From: Ignelater luminosus
Lineage: Eukaryota > Arthropoda > Insecta > Coleoptera > Elateridae
Assembly (NCBI GenBank): GCA_011009095.1
Contig: VTPC01004508.1
Location: forward strand, 29,916 to 93,915
DNA: 64,000 bases
Direction of reading: 5' to 3'
Numbering within the stretch: position 1 is the first letter of the stretch; each line of letters opens with the position of its first letter. Below, piece after piece: positions 21,514-36,500 of the stretch. A program made the position numbers and the translations under genes. The notes under the pieces are model-generated. The model did no database searches and was not told the origin of the DNA. It saw only the letters and a list, made by a program, of their open reading frames with translations.

Positions 21514-24500
21514 GTAAGAATCATTTATTTTATTATAAATCAACTATTGTATATTCAAATGAATTTACTGTTTCGCTTTCCGCTTTAATTGGAATTTAAA
21601 TACCTTTCTTATCAGTGGAATATTGATATTGGATTATGATTATGAGAAATATCTTTTTTTTTGTTTTTCTTGTTTTTACGATGTTTCTTTTTTTAATTTT
21701 CTCTATTAGAAGAATTTGTTTGCCTGTTTAATACATACTTTGACATAACAAACAATTGAAAGAATATCCCGAGAGAGAAGGAAGATAATAATCGAATGTT
21801 AATTTATTACACAAGTGGGAAAATCGAAATAAAAAGCGAAACAATAAGGAAAGTATTACGCAATAAAATTTTATCAAATTCAGTGTTACAGAAAATGTAT
21901 TTAACAAAATCCTTGAACCGTTAACAATACAGTGATTTTAGGCCGTTGTAATAATAACGTGACAATATTTTTGTTGTACTTATAATGCATTCTCAGATTA
22001 TATATCTTTTTGTTACTTTTAACAATGAAGTTATTATTTATTACGTAGCTGAGATTGTTTATTAGAATAAATATGTAATTGCGATAATAAATGCATATTT
22101 GTGTAACAAGAGAAATCGGACAGACTAACAAGGAGAAAATTAGCAAAAATGACAATCTTCAAATCAATTAGTAGTCTTCATTACAGGGAGAATTGTATGC
22201 AAATGATCTTCAGAAATTTAATCTACGTTAACAAACACTAGACTAAACAACTTGTGTTTGTTTATTTATATTTAATTGCATTATTGGTTTCTATTTAAAT
22301 TAATAATTAGGAAAAATTTATATGACTATAGTTTTAATTAAATTATAAAAGAGCTGGTAGTATTTTTCCAGGATGTTGATGTTGCTATTTTTTGTGAATA
22401 CTCTACCGAAATTGCTGAATAAGCAAAATTGTCATTACGCGTTTTGCATTATTATTGCTAACTCATCAAAACCATATTTCGGAAAACTGAATACAATACT
22501 GAGTAAAAAAACAGGCAGCAGTTTATTTCGTTTTTAGGAATTATGGATTTATTATGTAAATGTAAAAAGAAATAAGTTGAAAAACGCGTTTTTAGCATTT
22601 CCGGTTTTCATAAATGCTCTACTTAAGTAAATAAATTTGTGGGTCTGTTAAACAAAACGTTTAAACAGGTTTGAGGCTTAGCCTTCAATTGTGTATTCCT
22701 TTTACCCACTTTTTGGTTTCATAAATTTTCTGTTGACATAAATATGTGATTTTTATGAAAAATCTGTATATAATTTATTGTTGTGCGTTTTGATTATATT
22801 ATTAAACTTCCCGCTTTTAACTTTTTTCATATAAGAAAATTTTAAAAAATGAACAATGTATGCATGTATGCAAACGCTTGTAAACGGAAAACTTGATATA
22901 CTGCAGATAATTCTGCAGAACATAACGCCACTGATAAAACAAATCCCTCAGGTGAAACAGCTGCATAGACCACAGCGATAACTCTTATGATTCAGTAAAC
23001 AAGATCTTGTAACAGTTTTGCATTCCATTATAGATATTTCGATTTTGTTAACTCCGTGGTTAACCGTCTCTTTTCGTAACTGATATCAGTCAAACTGTAC
23101 AATTTCATTTTAATTCTTTACAGTCGATTTTAGCACATGGCCTTTTGTTGAAATAGCTTTCAAGATTATAGGAAATTCAAGCAGATTAAGATTCTCTCAA
23201 ATCAATTTTATTAAAAAATAAATAAAAAAATTTTTATCCTTTTACTGATCAATTTTTGGCTTGCTTTTCAAAGAGATTTTGAAAATTGTTAAGTTTGCAA
23301 TTTAACGAAATCGAACGTTTGAACTTTGCTTAATCTCACAATAGATCAAAATTCTGCCTTTGTTTTATTTCACGCAACTAGCTACGTGACATCTCACCGG
23401 TCGGTATTTTTATCAGCCTTGGAAAAAACAAAATAAAAAGCCATTAACATAACTTCAGATCCGCCTGAGGCTTCAACTTTCCCCTTTCCCAAAAGGGAAT
23501 CTTGCTGGTTCAGTTTGGTTTCCTAAGTAAACTCTTTGCGAAAGAAAAACGCACGCAACCTTTGCTATTAGCCTGTGCTGAGATATTTGCAAACTCTTTT
23601 TGGGAACTTTGTCTTCCAGAAAAAAATTAATCACCAAATAAAAAAAGGGAATCACAGTTTCTCAGGTTTGTATGAATTTCTCTTAGAAAATGCAAAAAAT
23701 TAAATTTCCTTTATGTATTCATTACATCAAATCAGCGTTTGCCAGAATCATATTAAGCAAGAATCAAGAAATTTAAATAACAATTTTATTATTGGATTGG
23801 AAATCGACCATTCAATAATAAGCTCTATTTAAGTGTCCAATTTTGTCTTTACATGAAACCAAAGATATAAAAATGCTAGGCTATTGCTAAACTCGTAAAA
23901 AATGCTTTTTGGCACCTTTTCATTATTTAATAAAATACAAATCTCTTTTGGTCCAAGATTTCTAAAATTCCCAAAGTTGGAATTTCTCTTAACATCAAAT
24001 AATCAATAAAAAAATTATTAAACTTTAATTCCTTAATAAACTCATTTATTTATTGAATAATAAATATCGAGCATCGATAAACAATAATAATAAAACCGGT
24101 CCCATTAAAAGATAATAATCGTATGTTAACGTAGCTTGATTAAGGGGGTCTTGTGTATAAGTAGGGGTACATCAGAAACCGCGTTCAAGATGACAGCAAG
24201 CCATCATTAGTTGCTGATTGGTGCACAAAAGCTCTTAATAGGACCACAATGCTCTTTTATGTATTCTATATTCGGGCCACCATAGATGATTTCGTTTTCG
24301 ATAACTTTATTATATTTCAATCTGTTTTTAAATCCTTTTACTCTTCTTCTTTAATTAGCGGTTAAGATTTGAATTTAAACAGTCAACATATAATTTTAAA
24401 GATGTTGCAACATAGTAATATTTCTTGCTACTATAATCATGAACAAGCAGCAACGTTTGTCATTTTGGTGAGTGTCAGATTAAAGCTCTAAATCTTGGTC

Positions 24501-27500
24501 TTAGAAAGAAATATGTTTTAGATGATTATAACTTACAGGTCAACGTACAAGAGTTAACTTTGAACTTTAACTCTTTTCTGGAATTCATTTTCGTATTTTT
24601 AAATTTTGTTAAAGTTACAAAAAATGTAATACTTCTAATCAAGCATTTAAAATCATTTAAAAAACGATTTACAGAATGAAAAGAAAAAAATAACGTGCGT
24701 GTTGTTAGTTCGAAGAGAGTTTTTAATCTCCTACATCATGGGTAACCTGACCACTGACCAGTCATTAACTCGAAATCAGATATGAGCGTTTAAAGTAAAC
24801 CAAGTGAAGATTTTTCTCACCAACTTTAGGGCTCGAAGTGTGGATAATGCGTAAGTTCAATTTTGTGGATTCACGTAGTCCATGTAACTGTAATAATTGT
24901 TCTTATACTAGAAAAATGTTATACTTACTATACCATAACAGCGAGAAATCAGCCATCTTATTGTTATTTAATCAATTATTGGGAACTTCTTGTTTAATTG
25001 TTTTGTCGAGTTTGCTGCTGGTAAAAAACAGCTTTATACAATCTAAGACTCTTTGATGATGACATCTCGATTTATCTAATCGAGTTAACTATCTCCTGTA
25101 TTTGATGATAGTTTTAGTTAGTGCAACATGAATTTAAGCTAAGAGTATATGAGCGAGTTTTGTCTCATCAGTCAATAATAAAAACAACTTCCAATTTCAA
25201 GATGTGTGTACCATTACTGAAGTAACATTCAACTGCAAAGATCATTTATTTTATGTAACAACAGAGAACATACAGCAATTTCTATGTTATAAAGGTACAT
25301 CCCACACGGTAGTCGGCAAGGCCGAGTAGCTGAACTTATAAGTTGTACCGATTGACGTGTCGCGTTTCATTCATTAAACATCTCGCCCTATTAGTACGTT
25401 CTCATGATCACATTTGAAAAACTTGCAACAATTACTGAACAAATTTGATAAGTGGCAATGTCGCTCATTGTGGATGCATCTTAAGGAATTCAGCCTGTAA
25501 AAATGGCCTCTGTAACAATATTGACTGTATTCAGCATGAAGCCGATAATTTCTGTGGACCGATATTTAAAAGTACACACACAAAACTAAAATGCGAAATG
25601 GAAAGGCACCAATATTAAGAAAGAAGACCATAAATCATTATTGTTAGTACAAACCATGTATCTTTTAAAGCAAACCGCCATAATCTTTTAAATGGAATCC
25701 TCCAGGAAAATTCCAGTTTTCTACTCGTCAAGGAGAGAATTGTCGCCATTCTTATTAAAGTAACGAAGTCTTCGTCCATGAATTTATTGACATTTTTGTT
25801 AATTCCTTGAAAATATTGAAAGAATGTACGTACCTATAATACAACACTTGAATGTATTCCTTAGAATAAATCTTTAAATGAATGGACTTGCATGTTTACT
25901 AATGAATGTATTTTCCAAATCTCTTCTTATCTTCAGGAAAGTACGTTTTTGCTAAATTAAAAAAAATGTTTTAACACAAATTGTAGTAAAGATTTTACCT
26001 AAAGTATTTTAAGTTGCACAATAGTTTTCAAATGGATAATAATTGCTGATACATGAACAAAACTCAGCTAGAAAATAGAAACACGACGGGAATACTCCAA
26101 ATATGCTTAAATTGATTGTCTAAAGATGCGTCCACACTAGAGCACGCACGATCATTTGTGGGTGTATCATAAAATAATTTTATTTTTTATATGTGGTCGA
26201 TAGACGAATAGATTCTGCGAAAGCACCCACGAGCACGAATATTTGACTTGAGCAAGTTCCAGAGGCTTAATAACCAACAGCTCGCGTTTGTGCTCACTGC
26301 TCAAGCCTGGAAGCTTCTCATGTAACATTTTTAAGCAGTTTTAAGATCGTTTTGAACAAGATTTGTAACAAAAAAAGATGATCTAGTAGTAGTCGGAATA
26401 TGAAATTAAAAACTTTTAAGTGTTTGTTTCGAAGACTATTTCACTGGTTGAAATTTTAAAAAGTTCAAAATTCTTTAAAAACACAAAACCAAACTCAATG
26501 ATTTGCAGTCGAATTACATTTTTGTAAAGGAATTTTTAAAATTGACTAAACATGGTTGGAATATGGCTGCTAAATATGGGAACCAATTCGTTTAGAATTT
26601 TCGTTTTGGGTAGTTTTTGAAATTCCTAATTTTGAAAATGATCTGACAAATAGATTTTTTTAAAGATGATCTTGAATGTAAGCTTTTCTCAACTAGAAAA
26701 TTCTAAAAAAATTATTCAACATTTTGATCAATCCTATTTTAGTTGATTTTGGAATTCCTTCAAGTTTAAGAAAGTAACTACATCTTTACAGAAGTAGATT
26801 TTGGAAGTTTGATTTCACTTTAGTTTTTGAAAATATTCTGAAGCTAAAATTATTCTATTTTGTTCGCTGAAATAAGTTGTGTTCTAGAATCGGTTTGTGT
26901 GCTTATGAGGTAAACTAGATTTGCTTCGATATTTTCTTCTGTTTTGCATGACGGTTTTAGCCAATCTGTCTTGCCGTACACGTGCACTCAATAATCTAAT
27001 TGTGCTGTTAGTTATACAGAGAACACATAGATACACATACTTGAACAAAATCCTGGGATTTAAACTTGAGTAAAAATTTACTAGAATGGAAGTGACCATT
27101 GGTGCAACTACTTGAGAACGCATAGCGTGAGCAACTATAGAAATGAAAATATTCCGCTACATTTTGCAAAATCAGTAAACCGATCTAATTTATTGCTTGT
27201 ATAAAAATCATATCATGCCAAGATTATCGGGATCAATGCAACTGGCACTGTGACCTAGGAGCTATATGTAACTCCTCTTCAGTTCGATGTAATCAAAGTT
27301 GTTGGTCGGAAATCTACAGCTTTGGTCTGGTGATGTAAGCGTACGAATTAACTTCTTGGCAATAAACTATGGAGGACGGCAAAAAGTAAGCATGACTAAA
27401 AGAAAAAACCGGATGCTTTTTGGACGCCAACACAATCTCATAGAAACTCTCAGGAACGTCGAAGGATCTTATGACAACTCCAGGATCTTCTACAGGATCG

Positions 27501-30500
27501 ATGCTATCATGCAAATTCAGAATCTGGGATGGTGAATTTACTTCCGTTGTTGGGAATGACTGAAATATTAGTTTTGATGAGTGTGGGCAAATTTTTTGAC
27601 ATGTCTGAATTGATGGTAGCATTTATTGATAATATTACGGGCTATGAAAAATGAAATAGTCACGACGTTGCAGAATCATGCCAACTACAAGATCGCCGGT
27701 ATTAATGACACATTTTTTGTAGAGTCGCTTAATGTAACCTTGTGGGAAAGGGGAGACGCGACGGTACTTAGTTATTCTATTGAAAGTTATTATTCTGTAG
27801 TAGTTACTCTTTTCAAGAAATGCAGTATAGCTCATGGTCTTATGTCTGCGTGTATCAATTCCTGTCTAATTCTCTTTTCTTATATTTATTATCTAACGTT
27901 TATTAAGGTTATATATACAGATTTTCCGGTAGATACGAATAATGTCTGATTGGTACATCATTCTAATCAAACGATTAACCAAATATGTAAAGTTTCTATT
28001 AATTATACAAAGTTATTTTTTGGCTTCTGAAGAGGATTATTTTAAGCAATTAATGCTAAGCCAGATTAAGATAATTTGATTAAACCTCTCATTAAAAGAA
28101 AGCACTGTGGCATTATTTATGCAAAAAGCTGTACGTTTGCATTATTATTACAAGCCTTCATTAGATGTTCTTTAGGTTTTACTTTTAGTCAAGTTAATTG
28201 CGCAATAGTTGTTCTCTTCAAATCTTCGATGTATTTCTTCAGTGCTTTAGTTTTTTCTTGTTTGACAATCCACATTTACAACTACGCAAAATGTCTTAAC
28301 AATTATTATAATAATGAGCAAACTACAATTTAAAAAAAGTTTAAACGTGGTCCTTGAGTTATGAACTGTAGTAATATTTTCATGCCATATTGATTTTTCA
28401 TTTTGCTACTGACGTCACGAGTTTATTTTAGAAGTATTTCGGGATTATATTTGACAAGGGGTTCATTTTAAATTTATTCGTTCTCGTAGCTTCATATTAA
28501 CGTCTATTATTCGGAGGTTTTCAAATAAAACATAATCCGACTTTTCAATTTTCTCATTCGTTTTCAGAGCTATCAACAAGTTAAAATATTGTATCATCTA
28601 ATCGCTTCTCATTCTAACCAAAGATGTTTCCATAACAGTTTATTGGATGGCTTTGTAAATTCAATTAAAAATGAAAGTAAAATGTAATTCCTATTCTATT
28701 CAATCTGAAATTCAATTTACTAATAGATAATAATAGTAAGCTAAAGTAGGATTAATTTGATGGTTATTAACCCAAAAATAGTATGCGATGGTAGATTTTA
28801 CTTTCAGAATCCAATAGATATCTTCCAACCAAGGTTAACATCTCCTAATAACGAAGTAATAAATTCGTACATTCATTTTCCTTGATGCTAACATTTTTAA
28901 AATTTTTCTTTTAATAAACTAAAAAGAATTCCTTATGTTTTTAATATGCATGCCGATTTCCCAACCTTTTAACTCCTTTTACATAAAATAAAATACGCCG
29001 CCTGTTTATTTATGTTAATTCTATGATCACTACAATATAGCATCCACCTAGCGGCCACATTTAATCGCATGTTTTCGTTGTAACCGTCTCAGTTATCTTA
29101 ATTCATAATAATATTTCTCGTGAGCGCGTACGATCCCATGACTCCAAGCTAAACACGTACACCTAACGGCCACGGCTTTTATATTTTTATATATTATAAC
29201 ACTATTTTATTCTCTTCTTGCTTCATTGCTCCAAATGGTGAGAAATTTCGTTTATATCAAAACGATTCAATTGCATGCGAGGAATTTTTTCTTGTGGTTT
29301 TTCGTTTGAATAAGTGAAACGAAATATTTTTAACCGAAGCTTTTGTTTTCTTATTTATATATGGTTATAGTTGAGCGATTTCAATTATAGATTAGACGTG
29401 AAACCAATTACTAGTTTTTTTAAGACGGGAAAATGGGTTAACTTTAAAGTCTTAAAAAAGAGGAGCTTTTAATTAAACAATTTTAATTAAGTTAGTAGAA
29501 TCAAATATTGCAAAAAATATTAATTTCTTATATCGGAATCGTTTTGATATTAATTAAAAAATAGTTAATTTCTCCATAAAAGGTAACAAATTTTAATTAT
29601 CATTTAAAAATCATCAGTTGAAAAAAAAATTGAAAACAAGGAATGGGCGGGTGCCTATAATATTAAACTGAATAAGTAGTAAGCGCTTTAATAAAAAAAA
29701 AATTCTAATATGCTAATAACTCATCTACATTTGTACGTACATCACGTTAAAAAACTTCAACACTCGATCAAGCAACAAACCCGCTTTTGTTATCGCTTGA
29801 ACAATTTGTCACTAATTATTAATTCTAATGTGACTGCTCATTAATATTCAAGAATTTATGAAGATTGAGCCATAAAGAATTTATAAAAGTTAATTGGATA
29901 ATTAATAAGCGCTCTCATAGAATAAACTTCGGGTCTCATCTTTTTATTCTCGTTTTTAATATGCCCCCATTTAACAATAAGAAATCAAAAAGGAAAAAAG
30001 TGGGCTTTATTTATAGTCCTGTAAATAACTAAACACGGTGGCTGTTCACTTAATTAGGAACTGCAAAGAAGCCATACATTAAAAATGTTGACATGTATTG
30101 ATGTGTAACCCTTATGTGCATTTTTATAAGAACCAACCGCTTCATAGCCTACCGGAGCTACCGGACTTATTTATGCAGAGTTTTGCCTTCAGGCAAGCGA
30201 TGCGGTCTTTTAGGCCATCGTAAACTTTTGAGGCCGATATTGAATTAGTTTGGTGGTCGAAGTTATTATTTCTTTCCCACAAATGGATGTGGTTTTGCGG
30301 TTTTTTCATTATGATTTTTGTAGTTTTGAAAATTGTTTTTTTAGTTCATACGTAAATTCTAACCTAGATTTTATATTCTTCTTTATTGAACTACTTTAAA
30401 TTCCTTTCATTTTTATTCGCAGGTGTGGAATTTAAATGGAATGAAAACAAATTTAAATTGATCCATAAATTGTCTAAATGTATTTTTTGCAGAACAAACG

Positions 30501-33500
30501 AGAGAAAACTAGACATAAATATAACAACAATGTATAACTGTTAAAGATTTGTTTTCTAACCTATCGTTGAAATTTCTTATCTGGTAATGATAAATTCTAA
30601 TGTTTAAATAATCGAATGCGGAAGCTTTTCAGACAAAAATAACCTGGGGAACAAATTATTACACAACAAAGCGTAAAAGAAGGTCACATACTTTTAACAT
30701 CGTAAGTTATTTTTACGTCGGTAAACAAAAATCATGACGACGTAGATCGCAAAAAACAAACAGTAGTAGATAATAATAATTATTTTCCATTTAAAATTGA
30801 ACAATCTAGGAAACACAGAATCTAGTGTTGTATTTACTCTTCACTTGACACCTGTACACGTAACTGGGCGAGGCTGTACAAGGTTATTGAATAATTAAAC
30901 AATCCCACGACTCTTCATTTTCCATCTTCGTTTTTTCTATTAACATTATTTTCACCTTAACTTACCGAGAAATTTATTTTTCACGTCTACGCTGTAGTAA
31001 TTTATTACAAATTGTGAATCAGTCTTTATCTTTAGCTTCTTAATACCTATAACCTTATAATTAGAACACAATAAAATTGTTTAAAATTTATTCATTTACC
31101 GCTACCGTGTGCAATATTTACAGCACGTACACAAGCTTGTATCTCCGCAGTATTATTGGTAGCTCTACCAGTGACAGGTTCCGAGACATTTCTAATATAA
31201 AATGAAAACTACATTACATATATTTAGAAGTAAATACATTTGAATGTTAACATACAAGGGATGATTGTTACCAAACCAAACACCAATTCCTGCTTTTGCA
31301 TTTAATTTTCCGTTATTTTCACATGCACCATCAGTGAAAACAACAACATAATCACCTTCTTTTGTAAAATCATAACGTGGCCTTTTACAATTATTAGAAG
31401 TAGAAGAATCAAGTTCAGAAAGTGATCTTCTGACTGATGTTGCAGTGTTATTTGTATCACCAGCACTGGAATTTTGTGTAATGGAAGAGAGTTGTCTCTT
31501 AATATCCATTATTTCACATTTTAGTAATTTAAGCCTTTTCTCTGCTTTTTCTAATCTTTGGGTCAAATCTAACACATTATTGGAATCTCTAGAATTATAT
31601 ACTATTTTACGTGGTTTCTTACAATTACTATGTATTTGCTGTACCTATTCATTCCTGACATTGTGAAAAGTAATTTGTTACTTGTTAGTAAATTGTAATT
31701 ATTGTAGAATTGTTGCGCATTATAATAAATTCTTCTGTTTAATAAGGAAAACACAATTTTGTTTCGTAAACAGAATCTCATACCATACATAACCTACATC
31801 AGCATGTAAACGTAAAACACTTGCGTTAGTTACAGTGATGTCAAATCTTAGCAGAGCAAAGCATTAAGAAATGAGTTATTTAATTTTATATTTAGCTTAT
31901 TTCTTTTTCTTTTTAAATATTTATTAATGCACTGAGATCTTACTTAATTTTTTTTTAATACAAATATTAAATTAAAACAAAACATACAGAGCCAACACAA
32001 AGAAGCAATGAAGATTAATTATTGACAACATTGACAACACTGTGAATCTTGTTAATTTTTCTAATCGCTCTAACCTCACTTTTATAATCTGTCATGATTA
32101 GTGATTTGTTGAGAAAAGTATTAAAAGCACATGTCTTCTTATACATTTGGTCAAAAAGCCTTCACTCCAGTTCCACCAGATAAAGGTAGTTTTCCGTTAG
32201 ATCATGAAGGTCTGTGTAAAAAACTGATGATAAAATATATGAAATGCCTGCGTACCAATGATAATGATAATTCATTTTGTCGAGAAGAAGCACGTGATTA
32301 TTTAGCTTGTCGTATGGATAATAATTTGATGACTAGAGAAGATTGGTCTAAATTAGGTTACAGTGATTTATCAGAAAAATCTGCAGAATAATTGCAAGTT
32401 TTGTTTTATTAAATATCGTAGGTATGGTCAACTTGTTAATAGGTTGTACTAGTAGCGTTGCCACAATAAAATTGCCAGTTCTTATAAGAGATTTATTGGA
32501 ACAAAATTCTTTTAATGTTGAGGTAAAATATATAATTGATATATCGTGTATATTAAGTTGAAATGAAATATTTAAGATTCAAGTTATTACAACTGAGCGT
32601 GCTCGACATTTCTTTACAAAAGAAGAGCTTCCAGAAAATGTAGTACTATATACAGATGAAGATGAATGGAAAACTTGGACCAAAAGAGGGGATCCTATTA
32701 TTCATATCGATTTAGGAAAATGGGCCGATATCTTTGTTATTGCACCTTTGGATGCTAATACATTAGCTAAAATTGCCAATGTAAGTAAATTATCTTATTA
32801 ACATAATTTATGATTTTGTTTATCATAATTCTAGGGAATTTGTGATAATTTACTGACTTGCACTGCACGTACCTGGGATGTAAAAAAACCTCTTTTGTTT
32901 TGTGTTTATGAATTATTCGAATTAGTTTTGATGTTAATTATATGCATACATTTTATGCTCCAGAGATGTTAAAATCTGTTAATGATTATTAAAGGTATCA
33001 TTAATTCTTAATTCCGAGACATTGTTTTGTTTAATAAAGCCATTAATATTTTTAATACACATGAGCTCTACTAATGCCTTTATATACAAGTTGCATTGTA
33101 ATGAGAACATTAATTTCCTCTTATTTGTTTCAAAAAATATAATATCACCTTAAGAATATTTTAATATTCTCAGACATGAAGCGAAGAAAATATTTGCATA
33201 ACTGCAGACGAAATGAAAATGTTACTTAACACTAGAATGCAAATCTGTGGCAAGGCAGAAAAAATAAAAGTTAAAATTAAACAAAAAAGTAGCGAGAGTA
33301 TGCCAGGCATACAGTTGGAATTCGATAAATTGAATTTTCAAAATTCTCAGTTACAAAATTAATTTCAGACCAAAATGATAGGCCCTTTACAGCTATCAGT
33401 CTCCTCTTAAATACCCAACCATCATTCCTAGATTTTTTCTTCTAAATCCCCCGCTGAACGTATCTGAGATTCTAATGAAGGTCAGAATATTTATCCAAAC

Positions 33501-36500
33501 CAGTGAGCTCATCTCCACTTCCCGAAGCATTCTAACTCTGAAAGTTCCAAACCTTACTTGCCTATAGGCTTTGGATTTCAGTAGGAATTGGATTTGGATT
33601 TTACCTTCCCATATGGTGAGTTCGTCCGTGCTCATCTTTACCAACGAACTACACGTCCGCGAACAAAGATAGAGAAATCAACAAGAATCTAGTTACTACT
33701 AATATCGTAATACTCTGAAAACGTGTCAAGCATTCGATACATGAACGTCAAATCGTTGACAAGTAATGTAATTATAAAACTGCTGCCTGTATTTGAATCA
33801 AAAACTTCATGATAATAAATAAACTGTGAACCTTGAATGAAGAGTCAGTCAGTCACATTGTACTGAAATTAGGCAATGTACTAATGAAATAGCGAAATAT
33901 TAGGAAGAAAGCTATCAAACAGTGAGGACATTGGAAGGTTAATAACCAACAAATAACTACAGTGATTTCTTACCTGATCATTTAATAACCAATACCTAGT
34001 AAGCGGGAGCAATTCTTGGACTTTCTTACTTCTTCGAATAGTGAAATTTGGATTTTCCCAAAATTTTGTCTAAATTGATATCTCAAAAAGACATTTAACT
34101 TATCCTCTTCACTATCCATTGAGCTTTGATCAAAAGACATCATTATTAAAGGGAGAGCTAGAAACGACTCTACAGTATGGGCCCGAGTTCGACCATACAA
34201 ATGAAAAAGTACTAAAAAACAATTTGTTTATTCATAACCATATTGTAAATTATATTTTGCAATATTATTAATGTTATTAAATATTCTCAGAAATGTAAAT
34301 TCTTTTAAAACTTGATGGGTAATAGATTTTTCTATTCAATAATTTTTTATCTTCTTTTATTAATGTGATCATGATCATTGTTACAAGACAAAAACTAAGC
34401 ACACTCAAACTTTTAAGTAATAAATTTTCAATAGACAGCCCACCAAAGAAGAGTACCGTTGTATAAGAAAGCGATTCCGTTGTGGAGTATGCCTAATTTC
34501 ACGCATGTTATGTTTATGTAGATGCGAGCACTAAACATATACCAACAGCCTAGCTAACTCGTCATAGTCCATGCAAGTATTTTTTAGGTCAAAGGAGCCC
34601 ACATATTTCACTATAGGTCGATTCAAGTAGTGTTCGTTCGGTAATTTAGAAGTTAAAAGAAACTTGAGAACTTAAACAAAACGTTTAAAGTGTTTAAAAG
34701 GTATTGCGTGCGGAAACGCTCAGTTAATCAAGAAAAAAAACTTGCACGCTTTAAAATTGAAAATGGAGAGTACCCTTTAAGTTATTATATTCTTCTTTTT
34801 TTGTCAAAAGTGTGATTTGTTCACTAATTTTACGGTTTGGGTTATTATTATTGTTCTTGTAACGGGAATACAATTATCTTTACGGAATAGGTTTTTTCCT
34901 GGACTTTTTCCAGAGAAGAACTAAAATAATGACAATTTAATTATCTGTTTTGTTTATTTCTCTGATTTGCAGGATAAATATATTTACAGTACATTAAGAT
35001 ATTTTAGGTAATTATTACTTGTGTGAAAGCAATTTATTTACGAGAGGTAATGTTAACCATCATAAAGTGATTATTCACCTTTTTTTCCTAACTTTACAGT
35101 TTTACTAATCCATCATCTCTTCTTTTTATCTAAGTTTCTTTTACAGTTGTGGAGAATCATCGGTTTTAACTACAATTTACATGCTTAAAATATTTAGTTT
35201 TTAGTACTAGCTAAAATCTTTTGTATATTAAATTTTAATGATTTGGAATAACAATGAAGTTGGGAAAAATTATTTTTGGAACTTAACAGAGGTAGCTAAA
35301 TATTTTATTTTTCATTATTTACTTCAGCAATATTTATCTTATCTACATAGACATACTCAAGAATTGAATGAATAGATAAATAAATAATTCTATCTCAACA
35401 TTTCAATTAAAATAAATTTTAAGGATTAACGTCCCCACATTATAGAGAAAAACCTTTTTAGTACTCATTCATGAATTCTAAAGTTAAAATTATTCACATG
35501 TTTCTTGGTTCATTTCGTTCGCAAACAACTTTGACCTTTTAAATACTTGACATATTCATAAAAAATAATTTTTGTAAAAAATTCGGATTTTAATTAATGC
35601 TCGCAATAAAAGAAGATATCCTACCAGTTCATAATCCAGCCCACGTAAAAATACAGAGAAGCTAAGGTCATTTTAATATTAATAATACTCGACTTGTATA
35701 GACTTCTCTGGCTCTGAGTCGCTCTAAGTAAATAGTAAATAACTTAGTTATAGTTTATACTTAAATTGCATATATGCAGCCTTGAATAAATAATGAGAGA
35801 ATAAATTACCATTAGACGTTCATAACCATCATCTTCATTATCGTTTTATAATAATTACTTTTCATTTTTTTCGATTGCTGTATTGCATTCTTGGATGAAT
35901 GTTCAAGGTTGTTTTGATATCTTATTATTTATTTTTAATAGTACAATTTTTAAATTTAATTAAAATCCAGAGATGATACAACAAAGAACTTAAATCATCC
36001 TCACGATTTCCATTACAAGGTAGTAGTACTTGCCTACAAAGTAAAAATCTTCATTTAAAAATATACTGAAAGCTTTTAAAATTCCTTCTTTTTTTGTCAT
36101 TTGAAACCGCGATAAAGATTATAGGACCACTTTCCATGATATATAAAAGCTTATATGTAGGTATATAAATGTTTTAACTTTTAACGTTTTACCTTGATGA
36201 GTTCTTCAAGTTCTTGAAAGATTGTAAAATGTCTACATTTTTCCTTTTTAATGTTTTAGTATCACCATTTATATAAAAGTATGATAACGCCATAACAATA
36301 ATTATCCTCGATAAATTTCGTTGAATCAATGGTCGAATCAAACCGAATGGGCAAAATGAGACATTAAATCTTCATGCATATTTTAGCTGAAAAATTTAAA
36401 TCGGTGTGATATCTAAACAGTTTGAAAACAATGCTGTCTTCTTTGCTTTAAACCGTAATTTAGAAGTTCATGAGAGGTTGAACGCCTCAAACACATCTAA

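Noticed and set aside
25300-25370. Possible tRNA-like or SINE head (GGCAAGGCCGAG)
   Set aside because: No cloverleaf, A box/B box pair or 3' tail could be assembled; only a small hairpin remains.
26130-26320. Possible MITE starting GATGCGTCCACAC
   Set aside because: The proposed right-hand inverted copy matches too weakly and no target duplication is visible.
31602-31790. Minus-strand ORF as the first exon of RNase H1
   Set aside because: It looks like a mitochondrial leader, but I could not find a donor/acceptor pair of sensible size that joins it in frame to the exon starting near 31638. Kept only as a possibility.
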